Assembly (NCBI GenBank): GCA_958510825.1
Contig: OY294051.1
Coordinates: 35,216,393-35,280,392 of the forward strand
DNA length: 64,000 bases
Reading direction: 5' to 3'
Source of the DNA: Brachypterus glaber
Taxonomy: Eukaryota > Arthropoda > Insecta > Coleoptera > Kateretidae
Part shown: piece after piece, positions 22,570 through 34,131 of the stretch
Layout: every line of letters starts with the position of its first letter
Numbering within the stretch: position 1 is the stretch's first letter
Notes under the pieces: generated by a model
Databases searched by the model: none
Told to the model about the DNA's origin: nothing
The model's input: only the letters and a program-made list of their open reading frames with translations
Program-made: the position numbers and the translations under genes

Positions 22570-24320
22570 CATACCTGAACCAACAATGTTTGACATTAAA
22601 AACCGCATTTTTATTTAAAAAAAAAAATATTTTAATATATCCTAGTAATTGATATGTTTTAAAATGTTTAATTGCGTACATTTGCAAACTAGATTTAAGT
22701 AAAAGGTAACTAGACATACTAGAAAAATAATACGCTTGAAATTGTAAAGTAAACAATACTTTTCAAACGCGTTAGGGATATATTCTTTACTTGTTACTAA
22801 AAAAACTATAAATGAAAAATAAAGTTTAGTGCCTTATAGACGGCAAACTATTTAAATCTATAAAGAAATTGCACTGCTCTACTACAGAATTTTCACAATC
22901 AGTGAAAAATCCCTACCAAAATATCATATAGCTGCTATTTCACGCTTTTTTGCGATCATAAGTGAGCATATATTGGTATGGTGGCTTTCGCACAGATTGT
23001 TGAAAATTAAAATACTTATTAAAAATTAGCATATCTGTATTGACAGCGTACAAATTTGTGGAGCCATCTAATCTAGTACTTTTTGTGCAACATTAGATGA
23101 TCGCAAAAAAGCTCTCTCTCTTGTTAATTTTCATACAAAGCTACAAGATGAAGACAGTAAAATATATGTATAAAAAAAATAATATTGGACGTCCTCGATA
23201 TTCTGACAGAACTGTCAGAATATCGAGGCTTTCTAATTAACATCTGCTCCCAATTTTAAAGTTTAGAGCTCTTATTTTTGGACTTATGCTTGTTATTCTT
23301 AAAACATAGGCAAACATACCGCAAAGAGGGACCTTTCCTTGTAAATGTACATATGTACCTACACACATTTCGGTCTTAATTAACAAGATTACGCCCTTAT
23401 CTAAATTACACGGTTACGTAAAATGGCCCTAAACCATGTAAAAATGAAAAGCACAAACAATACCATATAAAGTCACGCGTATAGCTTAAAATTAAGATAC
23501 CTCTTCTGATTATGCACATAATTCCCACACCGTTAAAAAGGGGGCGAACTCTGTTGACCAATAAATCAAGCTTGTCATGACACGTGCCCTTCTTTTGTCA
23601 CGCGAACCAGCCATATAGCTGCAACGTCGCATTTGTCACGTTTCTGGGATATAAATGCACCGCTTAATTGGGGCAAGAAAACCGTTAAATATGGGCCCGT
23701 GGCGCAACCCTAGGCTACGGTGGGACGAATGAACCTTTTGTGATTTAATACTAGACAAGTGTTATAGTAGTTAACTTAATATAACTAATAGCTAGAGTTA
23801 TACCTAATGACTGGGTCAGTTTTGTTATTAACTGATCTAGGGTAATATATTTTATATTAATATTATACGGTTTATGTTTATTGAAAGTTTGAAGGATAAG
23901 TTAAAGATAATATAAACCGAGATATAAAGTTAGGAAACTTAACTATTGAAATTCAGATTAACTGGTTTATTTTAATTTTAATTGCTTGATTTAATTCTGG
24001 GTTAAATCATGTATTTATTATTTAACCTATTAAAATAAATGATTATTGATAAATTAACATCTTATCAGAACGTTTAACACTAAAAAAAAACAATAAAAAT
24101 TTATTTTAGCTTTAAATTTGAGTAAAATATATGTTTAAGTTAAACATAGCCAATATTGAACAAAAATTAAAAAGTCTTTTGAATTTAAAGGTAGAACGCT
24201 GTTGCCACAATGCTAAAAAGTTTGACCAAGAAAGATACTTCAAGAAACATAACCTCACAAATTCAATAAAGCAGAATAACATAAATAAAAAAAAAATCTA
24301 ACATACCTGAACGAAATGGA
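22570..24320. other. Tract without recognisable gene
   Basis: Contains the perfect palindrome at 23193-23228 and a GC-richer patch at about 23520-23740 with no coding signal. Nothing else recognised. Confidence 0.35.
23193..23228. repeat. Perfect 36-bp palindrome
   Basis: Arms CCTCGATATTCTGACAG (17 bases) and their exact inverse, separated by AA. No flanking element was recognised. It could be two transposon ends fused head to head, or a regulatory hairpin. Confidence 0.8.
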
Positions 24321-24353
24321 ATGTGTAGCATTACATATCTTTACGGCTTAAAT

Positions 24354-25208
24354 AGTATATTACATAACTAGTGTGGAAAGTGACATATTTCACGCGAGTG
24401 GAAAGGTTTACGAACAAGCCGTCAGGCGAGTGAGGAAACCCCACGAGTGTATGAAGTATACTTTCCAACGAGTTATGTACACTAAAAAATTTCTTAATTT
24501 AATATTTTATAATTTTTATTATTTATTCAAAGAATTTTTGAGAAAAACAAAGCACATTAAGCAAAAAATAGCATAGGTACAAATTTAGGTATGTTAAACA
24601 GGAAATATGATTTTCTTTTACTTTTAGTTTTCTTGGTTTTTAAATTGAATACAATATTATACGATACAATACCTATCTGTTTAATGGGTTGCCTATTATA
24701 ATATTGCAAGCCTCTTGTGTAAATCAAGGCAAGACAGTTTGCTAATTAAAATAGGTTTCTTTGGATATGTTCCCACATGAAATAGTAAAATTGTACTGTT
24801 TTAGGATTTCATAAGAAAAAGACCGTGTATTTTGATGTTTCTTATAAAATGTGAGGTAACTAAATCAAAAATTAAGTAATTTTTATAAAATCTAGACATA
24901 AATAAAAAGTCCAAACATCCCAAGTTATATCTTGTTCAATATAGTAAGGTTATAACTATAGTTTCTATTTTTGACATGAAAAACAGAAATATTTGGATTG
25001 AAAAACATAAAAGATATGATAAAATTCTGTGATAAAAGGTAGAAAATGGCATATAAAACAAGGCGAGCTAAATTCGTAGAATCTACAGCGTAAATTAAGG
25101 CAACCCTACATACATAAATATCAAACTAGGGTGATATAAAAATATCAAACTAGTGTAATATAAGGCGTTTTCTGAAGAACAAAAGAGTGTGCTAAATGTA
25201 ATTTTCAT
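24354..25208 (+). mobile_element. Hairpin family B, copy 1
   Basis: Starts AGTATATTACATAACTAGTG, then a stepped hairpin to about 24485: CATAACT/AGTTATG, TGGAAAGT/ACTTTCCA, ATATTTCA/TGAAGTAT, GGTTT/AAACC and an apical GCC-GTCA-GGC. The CGAG/CGAG step is CAAG/CGAG in this copy. The 3' end (25105-25165) has paired units ATATCAAACTAG..., each containing CTAG. The body is about 600 bases of AT-rich noncoding sequence. Other copies at 33318-34087 and 47384-47575. Confidence 0.75.
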
Positions 25209-25214
25209 AAGGGG

Positions 25215-26415
25215 TCGTAGGAAAAGTCTTTTACCTTAACTGGACAGGGGGAACATTTTTATGTGAGATTTCGTACATACAATTTTAAATGGGATTTAGG
25301 TAGAAATGCATAAACAAAAATAAAAGCAAGGGTAACGAAATTTTGATTTATAGTTCTTTTCTATTGCAAGGTAAAAATATGTATATTTTATACGTTATGT
25401 GACAGTTAAAATGTAACGAAAAGATATGTGGCGTTGTGGCATAAATATGAACGTAACTACATATAAAGATAAATGTAGGTTTAATTTCGAGGGATTAAAA
25501 TTTGAATATCCTGATTTTTTTATGATAATACATACACTTATATTTTTAAAATCGGGATTTAATTTTTATCAAAATTTACATTATTATATAGGGATTATTT
25601 TAAATTTATAATTTTTTGCCCTAAAAATATTTGTTTCCTCTATATAAATTAAAAGTTAACACGTCTTGTTCTTATTTATTTTAAATGTTCTCTTTTTGCC
25701 TTCTACTTGAATATCTATTATACTACCGTATCAAACTCTTTTCTAAAATCAATAGTTAATATCAGATAGTATATTATACTACTTATTAAGTAGGTTATTA
25801 AATATGACAAGTATGAACATTTAAGTAGCTAAGTACTTGCTTCTCAGGTTTGTTTGAAATACAGATGTTACCAGTATTACGGTACAAAACATACATTTTC
25901 TCCAAAGGTCTGTTTTACTACTTGCAGAAAGAAAAATCGAAACACTTTCTAAAAGTTGTGCATTACAGTACATTAAACGATCTTATAAAAATCCAAAGCA
26001 GGTTTGATTTAACTTTAATTTTTCAGTATGATACTCCTTTGCATATAGTAAATAAAATTAGGATAACATGCTTTTATTTACTTATAAAAGCATTTAAACT
26101 TAATTTTATTTGAAGCCGTTTGAAGTTAAGTGACATTTAAAATAATATATTGTTGTATTGTAGTGTACTGAAATTAAATAAAGAGCGCAGCGATTACATA
26201 AGATTGTACCAAAAGAATAAACTTGTAGGTAGTGAGACAGTCTTGTGTGGTTAGTCGAGCAGTGAGGAGTAATCTGTGTTTTATTGTAACCCAATATATC
26301 CAAAATCCTAAAATAATTATAAAAAATTACCATTTGTTTACTATTGAGAGAATAACGCTATCAAATGCTTTGTTTATATTAATTAATCCGCCATACAGAT
26401 GTATGAGCTAGACCA
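25215..26415. other. AT-rich tract without recognisable gene
   Basis: Short frames on both strands show no recognisable protein features, and no repeat partner was seen. Confidence 0.35.
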
Positions 26416-26420
26416 CTGGA

Positions 26421-26506
26421 TAGGTAGGTTTGTTAGGGTAAGTAGATAGTTTACACACTACACAAAAAAATACCTAAACTACCCACCTACCCTAACAAAC
26501 CTAACC
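26421..26506. repeat. Inverted repeat with TTAGGG-like arms
   Basis: The left arm TAGGTAGGTTTGTTAGGG... and right arm ...CCCTAACAAACCTAACC pair over about 32 bases with few mismatches around a 21-base loop. It contains TTAGG-like units but is not a telomere array. Confidence 0.65.
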
Positions 26507-27009
26507 TTCATATCTAGTACTCTAGTTATAACTTGATAATTTTCCTCTAGAGCGCTCTGCTATGTTTATTAAATCAGTAAATATTAGTGTTTATTCATAA
26601 TTGATAGGTAAGCAAAGTGAATGATTCAATTTCTAAAGTTTAGATGCTTGTTAGTCTGCTAATTTATGTACAGAGAAAAGTTAAGATTCTGTATATAACG
26701 CTCAGACCAATTAAATTATATTTTGGCAGCAACTACGTCAACGCAAGACATACATGTACACTTTGAAACACTGTACTTTACTTTTAAGAGCATCGTAGAT
26801 AAATTTTAAGGAAAAAGGGAAACATATTCTTCATTTACAGTCTGTTCAACAAGAACGTGTCTTTGATTATTCAAAACATTTAAAAAGTATCTCCGCCATA
26901 TTTTACAGCATAATTCTCCTATCTCTGTACTATTTCTGTAGCACTGATTTGTTACCGTAGTAGTCGAATTTTCGTGACGAGCACACGTTAAAGAAAATCA
27001 GTTCGGTAC

Positions 27010-27315
27010 CGGCAATAATTTGTTTATTTATTTATTTATTACAGTTATTAAACTACGTAAGTTACATTTTTATTAATATAATAATAGATACTGCCATCTA
27101 TCAATAGATTCTCCAACTTGAAGATCAGTGAAAACTAGGTACCCATAAAGTTTGTATTTTGATTATTAAAGAATTCAGGGGTCTTAATGTCCAGTGTTAA
27201 GCACCGTACTAAATTTCTAATTCTCGAAAAGTTGGTTTAAAATTTTCAATTAATTTAATATTATTTTCAAATCTTAATAACGTTTCAAAAAAAAACCCTG
27301 GATATAATGTTAAAC
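27010..27315 (-). mobile_element. Possible LINE 3' end
   Basis: On the minus strand a short frame of about 39 residues is followed by an untranslated stretch ending in (AAAT)n at about 27011-27030, the tail type of insect non-LTR elements. The protein is too short to assign. Confidence 0.22.
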
Positions 27316-27853
27316 TAATTTTTTTCATATCTCTATTTTGTGTTGATTTTCTTAATTTTATTTTATTTAAAAATTAAATCAACGAAAGCGAAACATACTA
27401 GTTAAGAAGAATATTTCTACCACATAAAAAGGTGTAATAAAAACAATTTGTATCCTCTTATGACTTCCATGCATTCTCTATTTTCTTTAAAAGTAACTTT
27501 TTGGTAAGATTATGATGAATAAATATTAATCTTATGAAGTTTAATAGTAAGTTTTAAGCTCCTTTTTGTATCCACCAACTTTGTTCTGGAATATTATTTT
27601 TACTAATTTGTTGTTTTCTTTTATTTTCAGGTATGGAAGTTTCAAATATATGAAGAAGTTACGACTAAGGTTTGATAAAATATTAACATAATGATCTTAT
27701 TACATTTAGAAAAGTCTAATTTTACATAAATTTTGTCCCCCCTATAATAATTTTTTAATTATAATTGTTGTTATTTTTAGATAAAAACTGCTTCTGTCGA
27801 TGGCTGCCCCTTAATAATATAAAATAAATTAATAAATGCATAATAATGCAATA

Positions 27854-28530
27854 CAGTGCGGTCCAAAAGTCCCCCCCCTTTTAACTTTTGAACGAGTTGA
27901 GATATCGACTTCAAATTTAGAACTCTTAAATAAGATAACTTAAACTATTTTTAGCATATATTTGATAATTTCAGCTCTTAAAATTTTTTTAAATGGAAAG
28001 GGGGGTCGTGTGACACATCATTTTAAAGCTTATAAAATTCTCTATTTAAACTAACATTTTTAAATTTTTTAAAAATGTTTTTTAAGGTTTTGATTTTTCA
28101 ATTTTTTGTGCTAAAACATTCGATTTTTTAAGTTTTTTTTTTATAAATTTTTATTTATGTCAACTAAAATTAGTTTAAAAGTATAATTAACATTTTTTTA
28201 TGGTAAAATTATTTGTTTTTTTTTTAGAGGAATTTTGACATTAATACCCATTTTCAACCCCATTTTAAACCCATTTTTTTTTTTTTAATTTAAAAATATG
28301 GAGTTAAATGGAGGATTTTATAAGCTTTAAAATGATGTATTACACGACCCCTCTTTCCATTTAAAAAAATGTGCCCCCATGCCCCCTGCCCACATTTTAA
28401 GAGCCGAAAATATCAAATATACGCTAAAAGATAGTTTAAGTGGCTTATTTAAGAGTTCCAAAATTGAAGTCGATATTTCAACTGGTTCAAAAGTTAAGAG
28501 GGGGAGGGGGGTGAGTTTTGGACCGCTCTG
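27854..28530. mobile_element. Palindromic Tc1/mariner-type miniature element, copy 2
   Basis: CAGTGCGGTCCAAAAGT at the left and GGACCGCTCTG at the right, each flanked by TA. Interior arms match copy 1 (5929-6636), but the left GGGCAGGGGGGCATGG segment is deleted while its right counterpart is kept. Confidence 0.85.
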
Positions 28531-28534
28531 TATA

Positions 28535-29160
28535 TTTTTGTTAAGTAGTAAATGTTGATAAAGAAAGCATTCTGGTTAAACATTTTGTTTTTATTGAACT
28601 AGTTTGTGTTTTTAATCAAAACTGTTTCGAATAGAAACCAAACATTCAATAGCGTATTTTACACAATCCAAAGAAAAGTATTCAACCGTTAACCTATTTT
28701 TACTACCCATACACTTTCATACCTTTAAATATATACACAAAACTTTCAGAACAAAATTGACATTTAGAGAAAAACTGTGGAAAGATAAATTCTTGTGGAA
28801 AAACAAATTTCAAGTGACTATTGTTGAAATTGATGAATGAAATTCGTGAAAAATTCAATTCTGAAATCTTGTACAACAAAACCTCTTACGAAAGTTTTAA
28901 GGTGATTTTTAAAATGCCAGACTCTTATTTGTAATGTATTATGCACGTCATTTGCAGGCGATGTTTCATTGTTCATCGTTACTCAACTGTTTGCGATCTA
29001 CCACATAATTTCTCACTTGTTTTTAAATCTACTTGAAATTTTATCAGAAGATTATATAGAAAAAAAAAACTGATACTTGTTTTAAGCAGCTGACTATCAC
29101 TTCCTATATATTTTTTTTCATATTTTTTAATTGAGGGACCTAATTTAACACATTATATAA
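28535..29160. other. AT-rich tract without recognisable gene
   Basis: No element or coding remnant recognised. Confidence 0.35.
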
Positions 29161-29164
29161 ATCG

Positions 29165-29447
29165 GTGTTTGTTTGTTTGTTTATTTTAACCTCGTACTAT
29201 TTTACAATTAAGCATCCCCTAAGTCCAGGACTTGTGTGGGCTAATATAGTAGAGGGAACCACCAAGGCTTATACTGACTTTTGAACCAGTTTTTATAGGG
29301 ACTGTCCACTTCACTTATGCCTTCGCCAAATATCAATTATTAATTAACTGAAAAAGGCAAATCGGCGCCAGTGAGAATCGAACTCACGCTAGTTGTAGTA
29401 GACCTGTCATGTACAGACGCGGTAGACCAGTACACCAATCCTCCCCC
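29165..29447 (-). mobile_element. tRNA-derived SINE, full length
   Basis: On the minus strand the head (29447-29364) has an A box TGGTGTACTGG and a T arm GTGAG-TTCGATT-CTCAC with a perfect five-base stem and seven-base loop, which includes the B box. An anticodon-like arm CTG-TACATGA-CAG and a 16-base variable region suggest a class II tRNA ancestor. An unrelated body of about 190 bases follows, then a short (AAAC)n tail near 29167-29180. SINEs are pol III transcribed and copied by LINE enzymes. Part of the body resembles 33095-33290 and 62216-62400. Confidence 0.8.
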
Positions 29448-30092
29448 ACTGTAAAGATCCTAATTGAAAGCACTGTTTTTTTTATCCTTCTTATTTTCCT
29501 CCTCTTTTTTATTTAAACCATTCTAGGTAATATTTAATTTCTAGTCCAGGAGCTGCTATCACTATGACAAAATTTACATCTCCTGCTGAAGACTTATTCT
29601 AGGTAACTTTAAATAACAGAACATTTACAACTATATTTATTAAATTTTATTTAATGCTTAAAAAATGGTTGGTGATTATTTTTTCTGACAAGAACTAGTT
29701 GAATTATAATTATCTATAACAGCCTGAATTTTTAATTGATTACTCTTTGACACGTGGAAGAAACATTTTTTAATTCAAATGACATTTTTTTAAAATGAGT
29801 TTAGTTTTATTATCTTATTATAATAATTATTAGGGATTTGATAAAAATGCAATTTGTTTACTGTCTCCCAAAGCAAATTCGGACTATTACAACTGAAATT
29901 TTGGTACTCTTCTAATCTAAATTATGCAATTTATACAATAGCTTCGTTATATTGGTTTATTTCAGCGAATTTAGTTGAAAAGTTAAATATTAAGTCGCTT
30001 TTTAGAGGCTAAAATGGAATAAATGTAACGTCTAGCTTTAAATATTACACTAAAACATTTTGTAACGTAATAGCGTAACGTTATTCAGATAG

Positions 30093-30142
30093 GTTCTATA
30101 CTTATATATTCCTTTATATAAAGGAATATATAAGTATAGAAC
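30093..30142. repeat. Perfect 50-bp palindrome
   Basis: Arms GTTCTATACTTATATATTCC... of 24 bases around a central TA, no mismatches. It lies 36 bases from the Harbinger element but outside its duplications. Confidence 0.85.
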
Positions 30143-30177
30143 ACACGTGAATTACACACTTATCAGTTATTATGTAA

Positions 30178-30772
30178 AGCTTCGGTTTCATCCAATAGTC
30201 ACAGTCGCTGACGACTACGACCGGGTAACCGCGACCGAGCTGTTGAGACATGTCCAATACATTTTAAATGTCCCATTTTTTTTTGCCGAGTCGTTAATAC
30301 TAACTACCGGTCGCCGTTCGTTTGGTCGCCGGTCGATTAACCGCTCCGGGATCAGACGCACGACTATTTCGTCACGAATTTGACGGTGAAACAGGTGGTT
30401 TTGCGTTGTGACAAGTGTCTTTCACTGTTTCACTCGATTAGAATTACTTGGTCCATCCACCTCTCTCAGCCAAAACATCTCATCAATTTTTACCCTTTTT
30501 TCTTCATGATGTAATGTTAATAAGAGAAGGAGATTCTCTTCTTCCGCTTGATAATTTAGAAATATTAAGAGAATCGACTTTTTAGAGATATTCATACTGA
30601 TTAAAAGGCATAAACTCGCAAACAAAAAAACAGCTGTTATAAAATGGTCAACTAACAGAATGGCGACTGGCGACTGGCGAGACCGAGGAAAACAGGTAGG
30701 GTCGTGACGACCTGGTCGCGGCTACGTGGTCCCAGTCGTCAGCGACTGCGACTTATGGAGGAAACCGAACCT
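30178..30772. mobile_element. Non-autonomous PIF/Harbinger element
   Basis: The ends AGCTTCGGTTTCATCC and AGGTTCGGTTTCCTCC (inverse) are part of inverted repeats of about 60 bases that share CAGTCGCTGACGACT. The element is flanked on both sides by TAA, the three-base target duplication typical of PIF/Harbinger. Subterminal GTCGCCGGTCG-like motifs recur. It is GC-richer than its surroundings and keeps a transposase N-terminal scrap at 30422-30625. Confidence 0.8.
30422..30625 (-). pseudogene. Possible Harbinger transposase N-terminal remnant
   Basis: A 67-residue frame inside the Harbinger element. After an acidic stretch EEENLLLLL comes EKRVKIDEMFWLREVD, like the Leu-rich, basic then W(V/L)R start of HARBI1-type nucleases. 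The DDE catalytic domain is absent, so it cannot be active. The frame is read in the expected interior of the element, but similarity is short and judged by eye. Confidence 0.4.
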
Positions 30773-30935
30773 TAAAGACGTTAAAACTGCTTGACCTAAG
30801 TTATCAGAAATTTTCTGTCAGTGGTATGCTGAATTTAACCATAGTCACACCATTTTTTAATGGTCCAATTTTTAATTTTATTAGTTTTTTTTTTATTATT
30901 TTGATCATATAGGATTTAAATTCATACTCGGGTGA

Positions 30936-30992
30936 AAAGTCTTCCACTCTATGTTTATTGACCTAGAAAAGGGGTTTGATGCGGTTGACTAG
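30936..30992 (+). pseudogene. Reverse-transcriptase palm motif scrap (LINE)
   Basis: The frame reads VFHSMFIDLEKGFDAVD and then a stop. This matches the F(I/V)DLEKAFD motif of non-LTR reverse transcriptases, which carries the first catalytic Asp. Nothing else of the enzyme is recognisable on either side, so it is a very short remnant. Confidence 0.5.
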
Positions 30993-31388
30993 CAATATGT
31001 TAGATACAAACGATATGATATTAAAATACTAATAATGTGATTTAGCTGATAAAAGTATAAACAAAATATTTCTAACTAGTCCATACATTTTTAATTAGCA
31101 ACGCACTTATTCCACTTTACCTCTAAAGCTGCAAAAGTCCTATTTTACTTGCGACATTACAATATTTATAACGAACCTCTGTTGCATTGACATTTAGTAA
31201 TTTCGTGATCCACGAACATTGTTAGGAAAATAATGAGAGGCGGCTGTGCGCCAATTTACTAAACTACAGTCATTTGTTTTATTATTTGTTGTCATCAGTT
31301 AGCCATCTCGTAATGAAACATAAACATAAAAATAATTGCATATTTATTAAACTTGATTTGTTTAATGGATTTAAAATAAAAATATAAG

Positions 31389-32184
31389 CACTCAGAAAAT
31401 GTCATTGTAATTTTAATGCTAAATTTTATTTGTAAATACATATTTGTTATTTATATCGCCACCATTGGTATTTAATACTTTACTCGTGATATTAAATACT
31501 GCAACGTGTGTATTGTATACAAAATGTTGTCATACTAACATAGAGACCGTGCTGGTACATTTGAATCCCCACGTAACATGTGTTTATTAATACTAGCATG
31601 TTATAGTAAAAATTACTGTGACATTTGGTAAAGCATACCACACTTATAGTATGGTATAATTTGAGTTGTTGTTAAGTGCTATTACTGATCTAGTTTAAAG
31701 TATGTTACAGTATTTAAAAAAATTAACAATCGGTAAATAATACCAAAATTTTGATTAGTAATATTATAAAGATTGCAACCACACATAATTGCACACTGAT
31801 AAAATAATCGATCCTTTTTTTACTTTTCTCTGTATTATTACTAATCAAATTTTTGGTATTATTTACAGATTGTTATTTTACTAAATACTGTAACATATTT
31901 TAAACTAGATCAATAACACAACAACTACAACTTAAAGTATACCAAACTTTAACTGTGATATAATTTACCAAATGTTACAGTATTAATAAACGCATGTTGC
32001 GTGGGGATCCAAATGTACCAGCACGGTCTCTATGTTAGTATGACGACATTTTGTATACAATACGCACATTGCAGTATTTAATATCACAAGTTAAGTATTA
32101 AACACCAATGGTGGCGATATAAATAAAAAATATGTATTAACAAATAACATTCAGTATTAAAAATACAACGAAATTTTCTTAGTG
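31389..32184. mobile_element. Long palindromic (foldback) element, copy 2
   Basis: Same inverted-repeat body as 4734-5506 (CGCCACCATT, ACCGTGCTGGTACATTTG, AATACCAAAATTTTGATTAG on both arms). Here the ends extend to CACTCAGAAAATGTCATTG and the inverse of CACTAAGAAAATTTCGTTG. A CACTA-like terminus with possible AAG/AGG flanks hints at EnSpm or Chapaev ancestry. No transposase. Confidence 0.8.
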
Positions 32185-32189
32185 AGGTT

Positions 32190-33090
32190 ACGGAAGAACT
32201 AGTATATTGTTTTATTGGCTTTAGCATTAAATGAACCTTTTTATCTCTCTTTCACAAAAAAATATGTTCCGTAGTAAATAAATATTTTAAATTCTGTATG
32301 TGAAAAGAATATTTTAATCATTTCAATCGTAGATCAATATTTGAAAATCCTTTTTGAAATCCATACATATCGTTTATAAATATTTTCTCTGCAAAGCTTG
32401 CTTCAAAAGAATTTTAAAAATATGTTTGTACTTTTAAAACTATCTGTATATTGATAAGGCTTAATATTTTATTTAAGTGCTTTTTACATTTTGCGAAGGT
32501 TTATTTTGCTCCATATATTTTTTCTCTGAAAAATGTAGTGATATTAAAATATAAATGATAGAAATAAATAGTGGTATAATAATAATTTGTTTTTCTGTAG
32601 AATGAGCATAAACAAGAGAATAATAGGAAGTAAAAGAAAGGAAATATGGCAGGTTGATAAAAGTTTTAGAATGTAAATTATTAGAAAATATAAAACCTAG
32701 CGAAAAATAAAAAAGAAACATTAAGATAAAAAGTTTGTTTTAAAACAATATTCCATTAAAAGGGTACCGGTCAATTTTTTTCAGAAATACTTAGTTTTTG
32801 AAGAAAAAAACAAACTAGTAATCTTTTAAAATAGACGATAATGATTTTTTTTATTTATCGTATCGTGATAAGATGTGATGATGGATTTGCTTCTGAATTG
32901 AATAGTCTGAAAAAAATGTTTTGTCAGTCAGCATACAGAGTGGACTCTTGACGAGGGCTAGCAGCCCAAAACTGTACAGTCTACCAATATGAAAGTTTGC
33001 AAAGTTACATTGAAGGGGGATAATAGCACATTAATGCATGATAATATCACTTGCATGCAGGTCAAATGCCCATTGTGCATATTACCTTCT
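32190..33090. other. AT-rich tract without recognisable gene
   Basis: Frames in this interval are low-complexity. No element recognised. Confidence 0.35.
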
Positions 33091-33094
33091 TTGC

Positions 33095-33290
33095 ACCACC
33101 GGCTTATAATGACTTTCGAACCACTGTTTGTAAGGCACAGATACAATTTTTGTCCAACAATTATTTTATAGAAATTGAACAAACTATTATTTCTGCGACC
33201 TAGTTCAATCTAAGGCAAGTAGAATCAAATTTTAGAACTCAAGATAACACCGCAAAGAGAGCAACCTTACTGTATAGTCGGCCAATATCA
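33095..33290 (-). repeat. Repeat related to the SINE body, copy 1
   Basis: On the minus strand ACAGTGGTTCGAAAGTCATT and ATAAGCCGGTGG match 62216-62400 closely and the body of the SINE at 29165-29447 (ACTGGTTCAAAAGTCAGTAT) more loosely. It shares AAATAATAGTTTGTTCAATT and a CTATACAGTAAGG segment with the 62 kb copy. Confidence 0.45.
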
Positions 33291-33317
33291 CTTTGTATGA
33301 TGATTAAAATTACGATC

Positions 33318-34087
33318 CTCTATAAAAATGACATTTAACACACTCTTTTGTTTTTTAGAAAACGCCTCATATCGCACTAGTTTGATATTTTTATATCACA
33401 CTCGTGTGATATTTATGTATGGAGGTTTGCCTAATTTTATTTAGATATTTACCTCTTAGATTCTACGAATTTGATTCACCTTGTTTTATAAACCATTTTC
33501 CACCTTTCACCACAGCCTTTTATATCTTTTAAATCCAAACATTTCTGTTTTTCATGTCAAAAATTGAAAATATATAACGTTACCATTTTGACCATTACTG
33601 TCTAGTGTAGACAGTCTAGGTCTTATAAAAATTACTTAATTTTTTATTTAGTTACCTTCCATTAAATATAAAACATCAAAATACACAGTATTTTTCTTAT
33701 GAAATGTAAAAAAGTACAATTTTACTGTCTTTTATGGCAGTATCCACAAAAATAAAATTTAATAAGCAAACTCAAGTTTGCATTTATTTAGGAATAGGCA
33801 ACCCATTAAACAGCTATATATTGTATTAAATATAAAACCAAGAAAACTAAAACTAATTGAAAATCATATTTCCTGTTTGACATACCTACATATATAAATT
33901 TTTATGCTATTTATATTATTTTGTGCTTTGCTTTTCTTAAAATGTAATAAAAATTAGAAAATTTTAAAATAAGAAACTTTATATCTTTTGGGGATCTTGG
34001 GGTTTCCTCACTCGCCTGGCGGCTCGTTCGTAAACCTTCCCACTCGCGTGAAATATGTCACTTTCCACACTAGTTATGTAATATACT
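33318..34087 (-). mobile_element. Hairpin family B, copy 2
   Basis: Inverse of copy 1, with AGTATATT starting at 34087. The apical step here is intact: AACGAGCC - GCCA - GGCGAGTG, so CGAG faces CGAG. The outer half of the descending arm (ACTTTCCAACGAGTTATG) has been replaced. At the 3' end the paired units are ATATCACACGAGTGTGATAT and ATATCAAACTAGTGCGATAT, again carrying CGAG opposite CTAG. Confidence 0.75.
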
Positions 34088-34131
34088 AATTCTAAAATTA
34101 GATCTGAGTACATTCTGATAAATAACGAAAT

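Noticed and set aside
27633..27671. Possible 39-base exon after TTTTATTTTCAG
   Set aside because: Good acceptor and open frame (VWKFQIYEEVTTK), but no second exon and GTTTGA is a weak donor. Chance is likely in AT-rich DNA.
29364..29447. Functional tRNA gene
   Set aside because: The acceptor ends do not pair, T33 is missing and the sequence continues into a SINE body with an (AAAC)n tail.
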